Positions 15,274-24,580 are shown, counted from the first letter of the stretch. The stretch is 32,044 nt of DNA from Candidatus Faecousia intestinigallinarum (GCA_018715805.1 DVKX01000063.1:1-32044); one strand, 5' to 3'. Notes: generated by a model from the letters alone, not told the origin. Translations and numbers: made by a program.

Positions 15274-15308
15274 CCCCCGTTCCGGGGATTTTTCCAAAGG
15301 AGGCCGCC

Positions 15309-16349
15309 ATGTCCCGCCCCATTGTCCATAAGCTTGCCATCCTCGCCGGCGTCTTCGGCGGCGTATGGCTGCTGCTGCACTTTTTTCTGCCGCTGATCCT
15401 GCCCTTTCTCCTGGGCGCCGCCCTGGCCCTTGCAGCCGAGCCGGTGGTTGCCCTGCTCACCCGGCGGCTGCACCTGCCCCGCGGGCTCTCTGCTGCCATC
15501 GGCGTCAGCGGTGTGCTGGTGCTGTTGCTGGGGCTGATCCTGTTTCTTGGCTCCGTAGTTGTGCGGGAACTGGGGCAGCTGGCGCAGGTTGTGCCGGATG
15601 CAGAACAGATGCTCCGGCAGGGACTGCTGCTTTTGGAGGATTTTCTCCTGTCTCTGGCAAACCGGGCTCCCGACGGCATCCGCGCCCTGATGACCAAAAC
15701 CGTGTTGAACCTGTTCGGCGGCAGCACCGCTCTTATGGATCAGGCTGCCCAGGCGCTGCCCGGCTTGCTCACGGGTATGCTGGGGCATATCCCCGGCAGC
15801 GCCCTGACGCTGGGCACCGGCATCCTCTCCGCCTTCATGATCTCCGCCCGGCTGCCCCGGCTGCGGGCTTGGCTTGCCGGACGTCTGCCTCAAAACTGGC
15901 GGCAGCAGTATCTGCCCAAGCTGCAAAAAATACGCCAGGCGGTGCTTGGGTGGCTGAAAGCGCAGACCAAGCTGCTTTTCACCACCTTCTGCATCGTTAC
16001 CACAGGGCTTTTCCTCCTGCGCATTCCCTACGCCATCCTTTGGGGCGCAGCCATTGCCCTGGTGGACGCGGTTCCCATCCTGGGTACCGGCACCGTGATG
16101 CTCCCCTGGGCGCTGGTGTGCTTTCTGCAGGGAGATTCCCTGCAGGCGCTGGGCGTGCTGGCCATCTATGCCGCAGCAGCGCTCACCCGCTCGGCTCTGG
16201 AGCCCAGGCTGGTAGGCCGGCAGCTGGGTCTGGACCCTCTGCTTACTCTGGTCTGCTTATACTTCGGCTACCGATTCTGGGGATTTCTGGGCATTCTGCT
16301 GGCGCCTATGCTGGGAGCCGTCTGTAAGGAGCTGGCGCACTCCCCCTGA
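15309..16349 (+). CDS. ytvI: YtvI-type sporulation integral membrane protein (AI-2E family)
   Basis: The 346-residue protein is a polytopic membrane protein of the AI-2E transporter (UPF0118) superfamily. Paired hydrophobic helices are visible at about 8-40 and 58-80, an amphipathic domain at about 85-200, and further helices from 215 to the end. The C-terminal signature with LVDAVPILGTGTVMLPWAL, EPRLVGRQLGLDPLLTL and FGYRFWGFLGILLAPML fits the YtvI branch, which is tied to sporulation in Bacillus and Clostridia. Substrate is unknown. AAAGGAGG lies before the ATG. The gene is divergent from the ACT gene and ends 27 bases before the recJ promoter. Confidence 0.85.
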   Translation: MSRPIVHKLAILAGVFGGVWLLLHFFLPLILPFLLGAALALAAEPVVALLTRRLHLPRGLSAAIGVSGVLVLLLGLILFLGSVVVRELGQLAQVVPDAEQMLRQGLLLLEDFLLSLANRAPDGIRALMTKTVLNLFGGSTALMDQAAQALPGLLTGMLGHIPGSALTLGTGILSAFMISARLPRLRAWLAGRLPQNWRQQYLPKLQKIRQAVLGWLKAQTKLLFTTFCIVTTGLFLLRIPYAILWGAAIALVDAVPILGTGTVMLPWALVCFLQGDSLQALGVLAIYAAAALTRSALEPRLVGRQLGLDPLLTLVCLYFGYRFWGFLGILLAPMLGAVCKELAHSP

Positions 16350-16375
16350 CCCGCAAAAATTCACAATTCTGCCTA

Positions 16376-16404
16376 TTGTGCATCCGGCGGCATTTTGCTA
16401 TAAT
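16376..16404 (+). promoter_or_regulatory. recJ promoter
   Basis: TTGTGC (-35) and a perfect TATAAT (-10) are separated by 17 bases. The predicted transcript start near 16411 rules out any recJ start codon upstream of it and probably drives the recJ-rel-dtd run. Confidence 0.75.
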
Positions 16405-16426
16405 AGAGGGAAAAGTCATTATTTGG

Positions 16427-18481
16427 ATGTGTATCGCTTTGAAATACGGAATTTGGAATGTATCGCAGCCGAAGCAGCAAAGCGTCAATGCCCTTTTTCA
16501 GGGCGGCTATCCCCCTCTGGTCGCCATGATCCTCTCCGCCCGAGGCGTTTCCGATCCCCGGGCAGCGCAGGAATACCTGGGCTTCCATGCTCCCCTGGCA
16601 GATCCTTTTCTGATGACGGATATGGACTTAGCTGTCAATCGGGTGGGTTTGGCGCTGGCGAAAGGGGAAATGATCGCAGTCTTCGGCGACTACGATGTGG
16701 ACGGCATCACCGCCACCTGCCTGCTCACGGATTTTCTCCGCCGTATGGGCGGCAACTGCGTCAGCTACATACCGGGGCGGCTGGAGGAGGGCTATGGTCT
16801 GAATCCCATTGCCATCCGCCATCTCCAGGAGCAGGGCGTTCGGCTGATCGTAACTGTGGACTGCGGCATCACCGCTGTAGCGGAGGCGCAGCTGTGCGCC
16901 CAGCTGGGCATGGATCTGGTGATCACCGACCATCATGCCTGCAAGGCGGAGCTGCCCCAGGCCGTGGCTGTTGTGGATCCCCACCGCCCCGGGGACAAGT
17001 ATCCCCATGGCAATCTTTCCGGCGTGGGGGTGGCCTTTAAGCTGGCGGCAGCCATCTGGGGCAGCCAGGAAAAGGCGCTGGCGGAATACGCCGACTTCGT
17101 CTGTCTGGGTACTGTGGCGGATGTGATGCCCCTCCAGGGCGAAAACCGAATATTTGTCCGTCAGGGTTTGGATTCCCTGCGCCGCACCAAGCGTCCGGGC
17201 ATTGCCGCGCTGATGCAGGAAGCGGGCTGCCAGCCCGATGCACTGAACGCCTCCAGCATTGGCTTTATGCTGGCGCCCCGGATCAACGCTGCCGGGCGCA
17301 TGGGGAAGATCCAGCTGGCGGTGGAACTGTTTTTGACCCAGGACAAGGCTCTGGCACAGAACCTGGCGCAGCAGCTGTGCCAGCTGAATACAAAGCGCCA
17401 GGCAGTGGAGTCCGAGATCTATCAGCAGGTGGTTTCCATGCTGCCTCAGGACGAAGCGCCCCAGGCCATCGTGCTGGCGGACGAAAACTGGCATCAAGGC
17501 GTAGTGGGCATCGTCGCCAGCCGCATTGCGGAGGAATATTGCTGCCCTACCGTGCTCATCTGTCTGGACGGCGACCACGGCAAGGCCAGTTCCCGCAGTT
17601 TCGGCGGCTTCAATCTGTTTGCCTCCCTCACCGCCCTGGCGCCGCTACTGGAAAGCTATGGCGGCCATGAACTGGCAGCGGGCTTTACCATCTCCCGGGA
17701 GCAGATCCCCCAGTTCCGGCAGGCGTTTTGCCGTTTGGCGGGGGAATACTGCCAGGACGCCGCTGCGCAGGCCTCCCTGCAGGTGGATTGCGTCGTCTCA
17801 CCGGAGCTGCTGAACCTTGGCAACGTGGACGCGCTGCAAGTGCTGGAACCATGTGGAAGCGGCTGTCCAAAGCCGGTGCTGGCTTTGGAAAATCTCACTG
17901 TAGAGCGGCTGTATCCGGTGGGCAACGGGCGGCATATGCGCCTGAAGCTGCGCAAAGGACGCTGTACGCTGAACGCCATCTACTTTTTTGCTCACGCTGA
18001 CTGCGCAGACCTGACGGAAGGCGAAGCAGTGGACGTGGCTTTTACACCCCAGGTAAACGAGTTTCGGGGGCAGCGTTCCGTACAGCTGAACGTGCTGGAC
18101 ATCCGTCCGGCCTGCAGCGTCCCCTGTCCGGAGGATGCGGCGGATTACCGCCGGCTGCGCGCCGGACTGCTGACTTCCCAAGCCGCCACGCAGCTGCTGC
18201 TGGACAGGCGGGCGCAGAGCGTAGTGTGGCGGTACCTGGCCAGTCAGGACGTCATCCAGGATACGCCCATCTGCCTGTGCCGGAAGATCGTCCGCCATTC
18301 CGGTATGTCCCTGAGTGTGGGACAGCTGCTGACCCTTTTGGATATTTTTGCCGATGTGGGGCTTCTGGAAGTCCGGCGGCAGAATCGATATATCTCCATC
18401 CGGCGGCTGCCCATCGTGGGCAAGGCCGACCTGAATGCAAGCGAAACCATGCAGGCGCTCCTGCGTGCGAAAGAGAGCTGA
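16427..18481 (+). CDS. recJ: Single-stranded-DNA-specific 5'-3' exonuclease RecJ
   Basis: RecJ is a manganese-dependent DHH-family exonuclease in recombination and mismatch repair. The protein carries FGDYDVDGITATCLL (motif I), TVDCGIT, the DHH motif TDHHACKAELP, VDPHRPGD and APRINAAGRMG. The DHHA1 domain includes GKASSRSFGGFNL and YGGHELAAGF, and an OB-like region follows (MRLKLRKG). The start is uncertain. ATG at 16427 gives 684 residues but has only GAGGG 16 bases away. TTG at 16439 gives MKYGIWNV, closer to the family's N-terminus. A longer frame starting at 16376 begins inside the promoter and is rejected. rel follows after five bases. The recJ-rel-dtd order resembles Bacillus, except that apt is missing between recJ and rel. 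Confidence 0.94.
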   Translation: MCIALKYGIWNVSQPKQQSVNALFQGGYPPLVAMILSARGVSDPRAAQEYLGFHAPLADPFLMTDMDLAVNRVGLALAKGEMIAVFGDYDVDGITATCLLTDFLRRMGGNCVSYIPGRLEEGYGLNPIAIRHLQEQGVRLIVTVDCGITAVAEAQLCAQLGMDLVITDHHACKAELPQAVAVVDPHRPGDKYPHGNLSGVGVAFKLAAAIWGSQEKALAEYADFVCLGTVADVMPLQGENRIFVRQGLDSLRRTKRPGIAALMQEAGCQPDALNASSIGFMLAPRINAAGRMGKIQLAVELFLTQDKALAQNLAQQLCQLNTKRQAVESEIYQQVVSMLPQDEAPQAIVLADENWHQGVVGIVASRIAEEYCCPTVLICLDGDHGKASSRSFGGFNLFASLTALAPLLESYGGHELAAGFTISREQIPQFRQAFCRLAGEYCQDAAAQASLQVDCVVSPELLNLGNVDALQVLEPCGSGCPKPVLALENLTVERLYPVGNGRHMRLKLRKGRCTLNAIYFFAHADCADLTEGEAVDVAFTPQVNEFRGQRSVQLNVLDIRPACSVPCPEDAADYRRLRAGLLTSQAATQLLLDRRAQSVVWRYLASQDVIQDTPICLCRKIVRHSGMSLSVGQLLTLLDIFADVGLLEVRRQNRYISIRRLPIVGKADLNASETMQALLRAKES

Positions 18482-18486
18482 TACAA

Positions 18487-20679
18487 ATGGAAACCTTTGC
18501 CGAACATTATCAAACTATGGCCGCCACCGTGCTGAAGTGTATGCCCGGCGCGGATATGGAGCTCATCGACCGGGCCGTGGAATACGCTCGGGAAAAGCAT
18601 AAGGATCAAAAGCGGAAAGACGGTTCCCCCTACATCATTCACCCCCTGGCGGTGGCGGAGATCGTAGCGGAGATGGGTCTGGACACCGACGCCATCCTGG
18701 GCGCGCTGCTTCACGACTGCATCGAGGACACCGATGCCTCCCACGATGACATCGCCAAGCTCTTCGGCAATACCACCGCAGAGCTGGTGGAGGGCGTCAC
18801 CAAGCTGACCCGCGCCAATTTCTCCAGCACCGAGCAGGAGCAGATGGAGAATCTGCGGAAAATGTTCATGGCCATGTCCAAGGACATCCGGGTGGTGCTC
18901 ATCAAAATCGCCGACCGGCTGCACAATATGCGCACCATGCAGTACCAGTCTCCCGCCAAGCAGGTCATCAAGTGCCGGGAGACCATGGATATTTACGCCC
19001 CCCTGGCACACCGCCTGGGTATGCAGAAGATCAAGTGGGAACTGGAGGACATCTCCCTGCGCTACTTACAGCCGGAAGCCTACCAGGAAATCATGAGCTA
19101 TCTCACCGCCCACCGGGAGCAGGATGAGGCCTTTATGCGCACCATCCAGAATAAAATCTCTGTGCGGCTGTCCTCGGTGGGGATTCAAAACACCACCTAC
19201 GGGCGAATCAAGCACGTATACTCCATCTATCGGAAAATGCAGGCGCAGGGGAAATCCCTGGACGAGCTATACGACCTGTACGCTTTCCGGGTGATCGTGG
19301 ACTCCATGCCGGACTGTTATAACGTGCTGGGACACGTCCACGATCTCTTTAACCTGGTGCCCGGCCGCTTCAAGGACTATATCTCCACCCCCAAGCCCAA
19401 TATGTACCAGAGCCTGCACACCACGGTGATCGGTTCGCAGGGCATCCCCTTTGAGGTGCAGATCCGCACCTGGGAAATGCACGAAACTGCGGAATACGGC
19501 ATCGCCGCCCACTGGAAGTACAAGCAGCATTCCGGCGACGGCAGCGAAAAGGACTTCGAGTGGGTGCGCCGCCTGCTGGAAAGCCAGCAGGACACCGACG
19601 CGGAGGACTATGTCCATTCGCTGAAGATCGATATGTTCGACGACGAGGTGTTCGTCTTTACCCCCCGGGGCAAAATCGTCTCCCTGCCCGCCGGCTCCAC
19701 CCCCATCGACTTCGCTTACGCCATCCATTCGGGAGTGGGCAACGCCATGGTGGGCGCCAAGATAAACAACCGCATTGCCAACATCGACGCCAAGCTGCAA
19801 AACGGCGACATCGTGGAGATCCTCACCGCAAAAACCGCCAAAGGACCCAGCCGGGACTGGCTCACCATCTGCAAGAGCAACCAGGCGCGTACCAAAATCA
19901 AGCAGTGGTTCAAAAAGGAGAAGCGGGAGGAAAATATTCTCCATGGCCGCGCCAGCTTTGAATCCGAAATGAAGCGCCTGCAGCTTCCCCTCACCGCTCT
20001 GGCAGACCCGGAGCTGGCGCAGCAGCTTTTGAAGAAGCTCTCCTTTGACAACTGGGACGATATGTACGCCGCCATCGGCTACGGCGGCCTCACCGCCACC
20101 AAAGCTGTGGGGCGTATCCGGGACGACATCAACCGGGCGCTGAAGGCTCAAGTCACCGAGCGGATTCCTCAGAGCCTGCTGCGGGTGTCGCCGGACTCCC
20201 AGGCCGTGAAGCAGAACCGCCATGGGGTCAACGGCGTCATCGTGGAGGATATTGACTCGTGCATGATCAAATTCTCCAAATGCTGCACTCCCGTCCCTGG
20301 GGACGCCATTGTGGGCTTTATTACCAAAGGCTTCGGCGTGTCCATCCATCGCGCCGACTGCCCCAACGCCGCCCATCGGGACGATCCCCGGCAGGCCGCC
20401 CGCTGGGTGCGGGTTCGCTGGGCCAATGCCGACGAGCAGCCCTTTGACACCACCCTGGAGCTGGACTGCATCACCCGCGAGGGGCTGCTGCTGGACGTGG
20501 CCACCGCTATGACCACCGCCCGCATCCGGGTCAAGGAACTGAACGGCAAAGACCTGCCCGGCGGCCGGAGCGTGTTCACCGTACGCTTTGAGGTAAAGAA
20601 TGTGGCAGAGCTGAACGCCGTCCGCAACCGTCTGCTGAATATCCCCGACGTGGTGGGTTCCCGCCGGGGGCAAAATTGA
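18487..20679 (+). CDS. rel: Bifunctional (p)ppGpp synthetase/hydrolase Rel
   Basis: Rel makes and degrades (p)ppGpp, the stringent-response signal. The 730-residue protein has all the expected domains. These are the HD hydrolase with His52, His76-Asp77 and the ED pair in LLHDCIEDTDAS, the synthetase domain with YGRIKHVYSIYRKM, DLYAFRVIVDS and KPNMYQSLHTTVIG, and the TGS domain with DEVFVFTPRGKIVSLPAGST. The Cys-containing helical/zinc-finger-like region IKFSKCCTPVPGD follows, then the C-terminal ACT domain. Both catalytic halves look intact. The frame is open further upstream inside recJ, but METFAEHYQ starts the standard protein five bases after the recJ stop. Its ribosome binding site is weak (GAGAG), so coupling to recJ translation is likely. 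dtd follows 16 bases downstream. Confidence 0.96.
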   Translation: METFAEHYQTMAATVLKCMPGADMELIDRAVEYAREKHKDQKRKDGSPYIIHPLAVAEIVAEMGLDTDAILGALLHDCIEDTDASHDDIAKLFGNTTAELVEGVTKLTRANFSSTEQEQMENLRKMFMAMSKDIRVVLIKIADRLHNMRTMQYQSPAKQVIKCRETMDIYAPLAHRLGMQKIKWELEDISLRYLQPEAYQEIMSYLTAHREQDEAFMRTIQNKISVRLSSVGIQNTTYGRIKHVYSIYRKMQAQGKSLDELYDLYAFRVIVDSMPDCYNVLGHVHDLFNLVPGRFKDYISTPKPNMYQSLHTTVIGSQGIPFEVQIRTWEMHETAEYGIAAHWKYKQHSGDGSEKDFEWVRRLLESQQDTDAEDYVHSLKIDMFDDEVFVFTPRGKIVSLPAGSTPIDFAYAIHSGVGNAMVGAKINNRIANIDAKLQNGDIVEILTAKTAKGPSRDWLTICKSNQARTKIKQWFKKEKREENILHGRASFESEMKRLQLPLTALADPELAQQLLKKLSFDNWDDMYAAIGYGGLTATKAVGRIRDDINRALKAQVTERIPQSLLRVSPDSQAVKQNRHGVNGVIVEDIDSCMIKFSKCCTPVPGDAIVGFITKGFGVSIHRADCPNAAHRDDPRQAARWVRVRWANADEQPFDTTLELDCITREGLLLDVATAMTTARIRVKELNGKDLPGGRSVFTVRFEVKNVAELNAVRNRLLNIPDVVGSRRGQN

Positions 20680-20695
20680 TTCGGGAGGAACGATC

Positions 20696-21160
20696 ATGCG
20701 CGCTGTATTGACCCGCGTTCGCGCCGCTTCTGTGTCCATCGACGGTGAAGTTGTGGGAAAAATTGGAAAAGGCTTTCTCATCCTCCTGGGCGTGGGTTCG
20801 GAAGATGGGGAAGCGGAATGCCGTTTTCTGGCAGAAAAGGCGCTCTCCCTCCGGCTGTTTGAGGACGAACAGGGAAAAATGAACCTGGGGCTGGAGCAGG
20901 TAGCGGGGGAGGTGCTGGTGGTCAGCCAGTTCACCCTGTACGGCAGCTGCCGCAAGGGTCGCCGCCCCAGCTTCACTGACGCTGCCCCGCCGGCGCTGGG
21001 CAACGCCATGTACCAGCGCTTTCTGGCCATCTGCGAAGAATTGGGCTATCCCCCGCAGCACGGCCGGTTCGGCGCAGATATGCAGGTGGAATCCATCAAC
21101 GACGGCCCCGTAACGATTCTTTTAGACACCGACAGCTTAATGAATACCCCCAGGAGGTAA
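20696..21160 (+). CDS. dtd: D-aminoacyl-tRNA deacylase
   Basis: DTD removes D-amino acids (and glycine from tRNA-Ala) mis-attached to tRNA. The 154-residue protein starts MRAVLTRVRAASVSIDG. It has the active-site SQFTLYGSCRKGRRPSF motif, the PPALGNAMYQRFL segment, and the cross-subunit proline motif in NDGPVTILLDTD, where the family usually has N-x-GPVT. Length is normal for the family. GGGAGGA precedes the ATG. It lies between rel and the MBL gene, with the same rel-dtd order as in Bacillus. The C-terminal PRR codons double as the AGGAGG site for the next gene. Confidence 0.96.
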   Translation: MRAVLTRVRAASVSIDGEVVGKIGKGFLILLGVGSEDGEAECRFLAEKALSLRLFEDEQGKMNLGLEQVAGEVLVVSQFTLYGSCRKGRRPSFTDAAPPALGNAMYQRFLAICEELGYPPQHGRFGADMQVESINDGPVTILLDTDSLMNTPRR

Positions 21161-21164
21161 TGCT

Positions 21165-21800
21165 ATGCTCACGTTCCAAACGTTGGTTCTAGGCGCTTAC
21201 CAGGTAAACTGCTACATTGTCTGGGAGGCGGGCAGCCAGTCCTGTGTCGTCATCGATCCTGGCTATACGCCCCAGGAGGTTCTGGAAACCGTATCCCGGC
21301 TCCGTCTTACGGTGGAGGCCATTCTGCTCACCCATGCCCATTTCGATCATGTGGGGGGCGTCATGGCCATCCAGCAGGCCGCCGGATGCCCGGTATACCT
21401 TCATCCCGCAGACCAAACCATGCCGGAACAGCTGCTGAAAGGTTCGCCCCATCCCGGGGAATCCCTGGACGCCTGGCTGTCGAAAAAAATCCTGCCGGCG
21501 GATATCCACGGTTATCAGGAGGGGGATGTGCTGCGCCTGGCAGGGCTGACCTTTACTGTGCTGAGTACCCCAGGGCACTCTCCCGGCTCCGTTTGCCTGC
21601 TTTCAGACGGCCACATCTTCTCCGGCGACACGCTCTTTGCCGGAAGCTGCGGGCGGACAGATCTGTCCGGCGGCGATGGACGGCAGATCCACGCTTCTCT
21701 GCGCCGTCTGGCAGCCCTGCCCGGAGATTACGCCGTCCATCCCGGCCATGGCAACGCCACGACCCTGGAAGCCGAACGGCAGACCAATCCTTATATGTAA
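21165..21800 (+). CDS. MBL-fold metallo-hydrolase (glyoxalase II-like, YqgX type)
   Basis: The 211-residue protein is a metallo-beta-lactamase-fold hydrolase. The dinuclear metal ligands are in place: HAHFDHVGG (H-x-H-x-D-H), the His in STPGHSPGS, the Asp in FSGDTLFAGSCGRTD, and the late VHPGHG. The short length without a C-terminal lid domain fits YqgX-like hydroxyacylglutathione-hydrolase homologues, whose substrate in organisms lacking glutathione is unclear. The ATG lies four bases after dtd's stop and its AGGAGG is inside dtd, so the two are coupled. hemZ begins 19 bases downstream. Confidence 0.9.
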   Translation: MLTFQTLVLGAYQVNCYIVWEAGSQSCVVIDPGYTPQEVLETVSRLRLTVEAILLTHAHFDHVGGVMAIQQAAGCPVYLHPADQTMPEQLLKGSPHPGESLDAWLSKKILPADIHGYQEGDVLRLAGLTFTVLSTPGHSPGSVCLLSDGHIFSGDTLFAGSCGRTDLSGGDGRQIHASLRRLAALPGDYAVHPGHGNATTLEAERQTNPYM

Positions 21801-21819
21801 TCCAGAAAGGCCGACGCCT

Positions 21820-23250
21820 ATGCTTTTAACCCTGACCGGCCATAACGACCGCTACGCCGTGGAGCAGCTGCAGCTGGCTCTGTTTTCCGCCAATGCAGAG
21901 GGCGAAGCCGTCAGCACCCTCTACCGGGGTAAGAAATGGCTGACCGCTGTGACAAAAATCACGAAAAACGGGAAAACTACCCAGGCGAGCAAACGCCTGC
22001 CGGCAGCTCAGGAGACTGTGCCTCTCCGGCGGCAGACCTTGCAGCAGAGTTACTATCTGGCCGCCTTGCCCCATCTGACGCAGCTTCCCGCCTGGGGTGC
22101 TTTGGCGGGGGTGCGCCCCACCAAGCTGACCACCCGGCATCTGCTCCAGGGGGGTACGGCAGCCTCCGCGAAAAAGATGATGGAGCGTACCTATTTCGTC
22201 ACCCCGGAGCGGGCGGCGCTGGCGGTGGACTGCTCCCAAGCCACGGTATCTTTCTGCTCCCAGCTGGAGCCTACGGATATTTCCCTCTATGTAGGCATTC
22301 CCTTCTGCCCCACCCGGTGCGCCTATTGCAGCTTTGTCAGCCGCACGGTGGGACGCCACGGAGATCAGATCGCCCCCTACCTGGAGGCGCTGCTGCAGGA
22401 GATCGCCCACACGGGAAAGCTTCTGGCAAATTCTCCCTATCGAATCCGTACCCTGTACATAGGCGGCGGCACTCCCACCACGCTTACCAGCCCCCAGCTG
22501 GAGCGGCTGGTAAACGCCCTTTACGCGCATTTCGATCTATCCCGCTGCCTGGAATTTACCGTAGAGGGCGGCAGACCGGACACTCTGGATCTGCCCAAGC
22601 TCCAGACCCTGCGCCGCCTGGGCGTGGACAGAATGAGCATCAACCCGCAGACCATGGAGGACGCGGTGCTCCGTGCCTGCGGCCGCCCCCACACTGCCCA
22701 GGATACCCTGCGCGCCTATGGCCAGGCGGTGGAGGCAGGGTTTGCTGCCATCAATATGGATCTCATCGCCGGGCTTCCCCAGGACAGCTTTGACGGCTTC
22801 CGGCGCTCTTTGGACGCGGTGGCAGAACGGAATCCCGCCAATATTACCGTGCATACCCTGGCGCTGAAGAAAGACGCGGATCTTTTCTCCCGGCGGCAGA
22901 GCCTGCCCCCGGCAGAGGAAGTGGCACGGATGGTGGACTATGCCGGGAATGTGCTCCGGGGTCTGGGATACCGCCCCTACTACCTGTACCGGCAGAAATA
23001 TATGTCCGGCAATTTTGAAAATGTGGGCTGGAGCCGGGACGGTCTCCACTGCCTATACAACATCGCCATGATGGAGGAGGTACACACCATCCTCTCCCTG
23101 GGGGGCGGCGGTATCTCAAAAGTGAATCTGCCCGGGGGGAAGCTCATAAGATTTCCCAACCCCAAATTCCCGGAGCAGTATCTGGAACAGCTGCGCGGCG
23201 TACTCTCCCAGAAAGAGGATATGTTTGCCCAGATGAAAGGAAGCGTTTGA
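21820..23250 (+). CDS. hemZ: HemZ-like radical SAM coproporphyrinogen dehydrogenase
   Basis: The 476-residue protein has a less conserved N-terminal domain (about 1-150) and a radical SAM core. The iron-sulfur motif CPTRCAYC lies in YVGIPFCPTRCAYCSF. After it come YIGGGTPTTL, EFTVEGGRPDTL, RMSINPQTM and NMDLIAGLPQD. The C-terminal segment YRPYYLYRQKYMSGNFENVGW is typical of the HemZ branch. Bacillus HemZ was linked to oxygen-independent coproporphyrinogen oxidation; in anaerobes with little heme synthesis its real substrate is open. The frame is open upstream inside the MBL gene, but the ATG at 21820 has AGAAAGG nine bases before it and gives the family's N-terminus. The next gene starts directly after its stop. 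Confidence 0.9.
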   Translation: MLLTLTGHNDRYAVEQLQLALFSANAEGEAVSTLYRGKKWLTAVTKITKNGKTTQASKRLPAAQETVPLRRQTLQQSYYLAALPHLTQLPAWGALAGVRPTKLTTRHLLQGGTAASAKKMMERTYFVTPERAALAVDCSQATVSFCSQLEPTDISLYVGIPFCPTRCAYCSFVSRTVGRHGDQIAPYLEALLQEIAHTGKLLANSPYRIRTLYIGGGTPTTLTSPQLERLVNALYAHFDLSRCLEFTVEGGRPDTLDLPKLQTLRRLGVDRMSINPQTMEDAVLRACGRPHTAQDTLRAYGQAVEAGFAAINMDLIAGLPQDSFDGFRRSLDAVAERNPANITVHTLALKKDADLFSRRQSLPPAEEVARMVDYAGNVLRGLGYRPYYLYRQKYMSGNFENVGWSRDGLHCLYNIAMMEEVHTILSLGGGGISKVNLPGGKLIRFPNPKFPEQYLEQLRGVLSQKEDMFAQMKGSV

Positions 23251-24564
23251 TTGGATATTTTAATTTCCGGGGCCACCATTGTGACCATGAACGAGGGATT
23301 TGACGTAATTCTGGGGGGATTCGTGGGCATTTCCCAGGGTAAGATCGCCTATATTGGGAAATCCGCTCCCCAGGAGCAGCCCCATACTATCCTGGACGGC
23401 AGCGGCATGGTGCTGCTGCCCGGTCTGGTGAACTGCCACACGCATCTGGCGCAGGCCGCCCTGCGCAGCTACTGCGACGATATGTCTCCCCAAGCGGCGC
23501 TGGAAACTCTGCTGCAAATGGAGGACAGAATGGACTCCCGGGCGGCGGAGGCCGCCGTGCGGCTGGGTATCGCAGAGTGCCTGCGCATGGGCATTACCTC
23601 CGTGTCCGATCTGTACTATTATCCGGAGGCCACTGCCAAGGCGCTGGCGGACGCCGGCATGAAAGGCAACCTAGCTCTTTCCGCCTACCGTTTCCTGGAC
23701 GAAAGCGAGGACTTTGACTTTGACGCCGACGAGCAGTGCCGGGAGTTTGTCCGTCTGGCGGAAAAATGGCACAATTTTGACCAGGGTCGTATCCGGATAG
23801 ACGCCGGTATCTACGCGGAGTATACCAGCAACTATAAGCTGTGGGAGGGACTGGGGCAGTACGCCGCCCAAAAGGGATTGGGCTTCCAGCTCCATTTGTC
23901 CCAAAGTCAGGGGGAGGTGGATAGCTGTCTGGAGCGTACCGGGCTTTCTCCCGCCGAACTCTTGGCCTGCCACCATGTTTTCGACGTGCCTGCCGCTGCC
24001 GCCGGCTGCGGCTATCTCACATCCCAGGAGCAGACTCTGCTGGGCAAGCGCCGCGCCACAGCGGTGGCGTTGCCCCTGACAGACGCCATGGCCGGTCGAA
24101 AAAGCGCTGATGTTGTCAGCTGCCTGAAAAGCGGCATGAACGTGGCGCTGGGTACCGGCGGCGCCGCCCAGGCCGGAAGTATGGATATTTTCGAGGCCAT
24201 GCGGTTTGCCGCGGCCGCCTCCCGGAAAAAAGACGGCACGCCCCTGCCCGCAGCCGCCCTGCTGATGATGCCCACCGCGTGCGGCGCCCGGGCGCAGGGA
24301 CGGGCGGCGGAGTGCGGCATGATAAAAGCCGGCCTGGACGCCGACCTGATCCTGGTGGATTTCACCGCTCCCCATTTGGTGCCCTGCCACAATGTGATGA
24401 ACGGCCTGGTCTACTCCGCCAAGGGCGGCGATGTGGCCATGACCATGGTGCGGGGCAAGATCCTCTACCAGAACGGGCAGTTCCCCACCCTGGATCTGCC
24501 TGCCGCCGTGGCCGAGTTGTCCGGCTATACCATTCCCAAGCTGTTCCAGGCGCCCAAAGCCTAG
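23251..24564 (+). CDS. Amidohydrolase-superfamily protein with altered active site
   Basis: The 437-residue protein has the layout of the TRZ/ATZ/MtaD amidohydrolases (SAH/MTA deaminase group). It has a small beta-sandwich start, PGLVNCHTHLAQAALR with the H-x-H pair (His63, His65), HLSQS (His215) and LACHHVF (His241/242), then a C-terminal sandwich. Two usual catalytic positions differ. The Glu after the third His (H-x-x-E) is Gln218, and the Asp of GTDG is Gly303 (GTGGAAQAG). Activity may be lost or changed. The start is TTG at 23251, immediately after the hemZ stop, with AAGGAAG seven bases before it. The spoVB-like gene follows 16 bases downstream. No reaction can be assigned. Confidence 0.82.
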   Translation: MDILISGATIVTMNEGFDVILGGFVGISQGKIAYIGKSAPQEQPHTILDGSGMVLLPGLVNCHTHLAQAALRSYCDDMSPQAALETLLQMEDRMDSRAAEAAVRLGIAECLRMGITSVSDLYYYPEATAKALADAGMKGNLALSAYRFLDESEDFDFDADEQCREFVRLAEKWHNFDQGRIRIDAGIYAEYTSNYKLWEGLGQYAAQKGLGFQLHLSQSQGEVDSCLERTGLSPAELLACHHVFDVPAAAAGCGYLTSQEQTLLGKRRATAVALPLTDAMAGRKSADVVSCLKSGMNVALGTGGAAQAGSMDIFEAMRFAAAASRKKDGTPLPAAALLMMPTACGARAQGRAAECGMIKAGLDADLILVDFTAPHLVPCHNVMNGLVYSAKGGDVAMTMVRGKILYQNGQFPTLDLPAAVAELSGYTIPKLFQAPKA

Positions 24565-24580
24565 GCAAAAGGAGGCTACC

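Noticed and set aside
15270-15296. Terminator-like CCCC/GGGG hairpin before the ytvI-like gene
   Set aside because: The stem is only four or five pairs and there is no upstream plus-strand transcript to terminate.
16376-16426. Longer recJ starting at 16376
   Set aside because: This start codon lies in the -35 box of the recJ promoter, upstream of the predicted transcript start.
19267-21030. 587-codon minus-strand open frame opposite rel and dtd
   Set aside because: It mirrors the codon bias of two well-supported genes and shows no recognisable domain.
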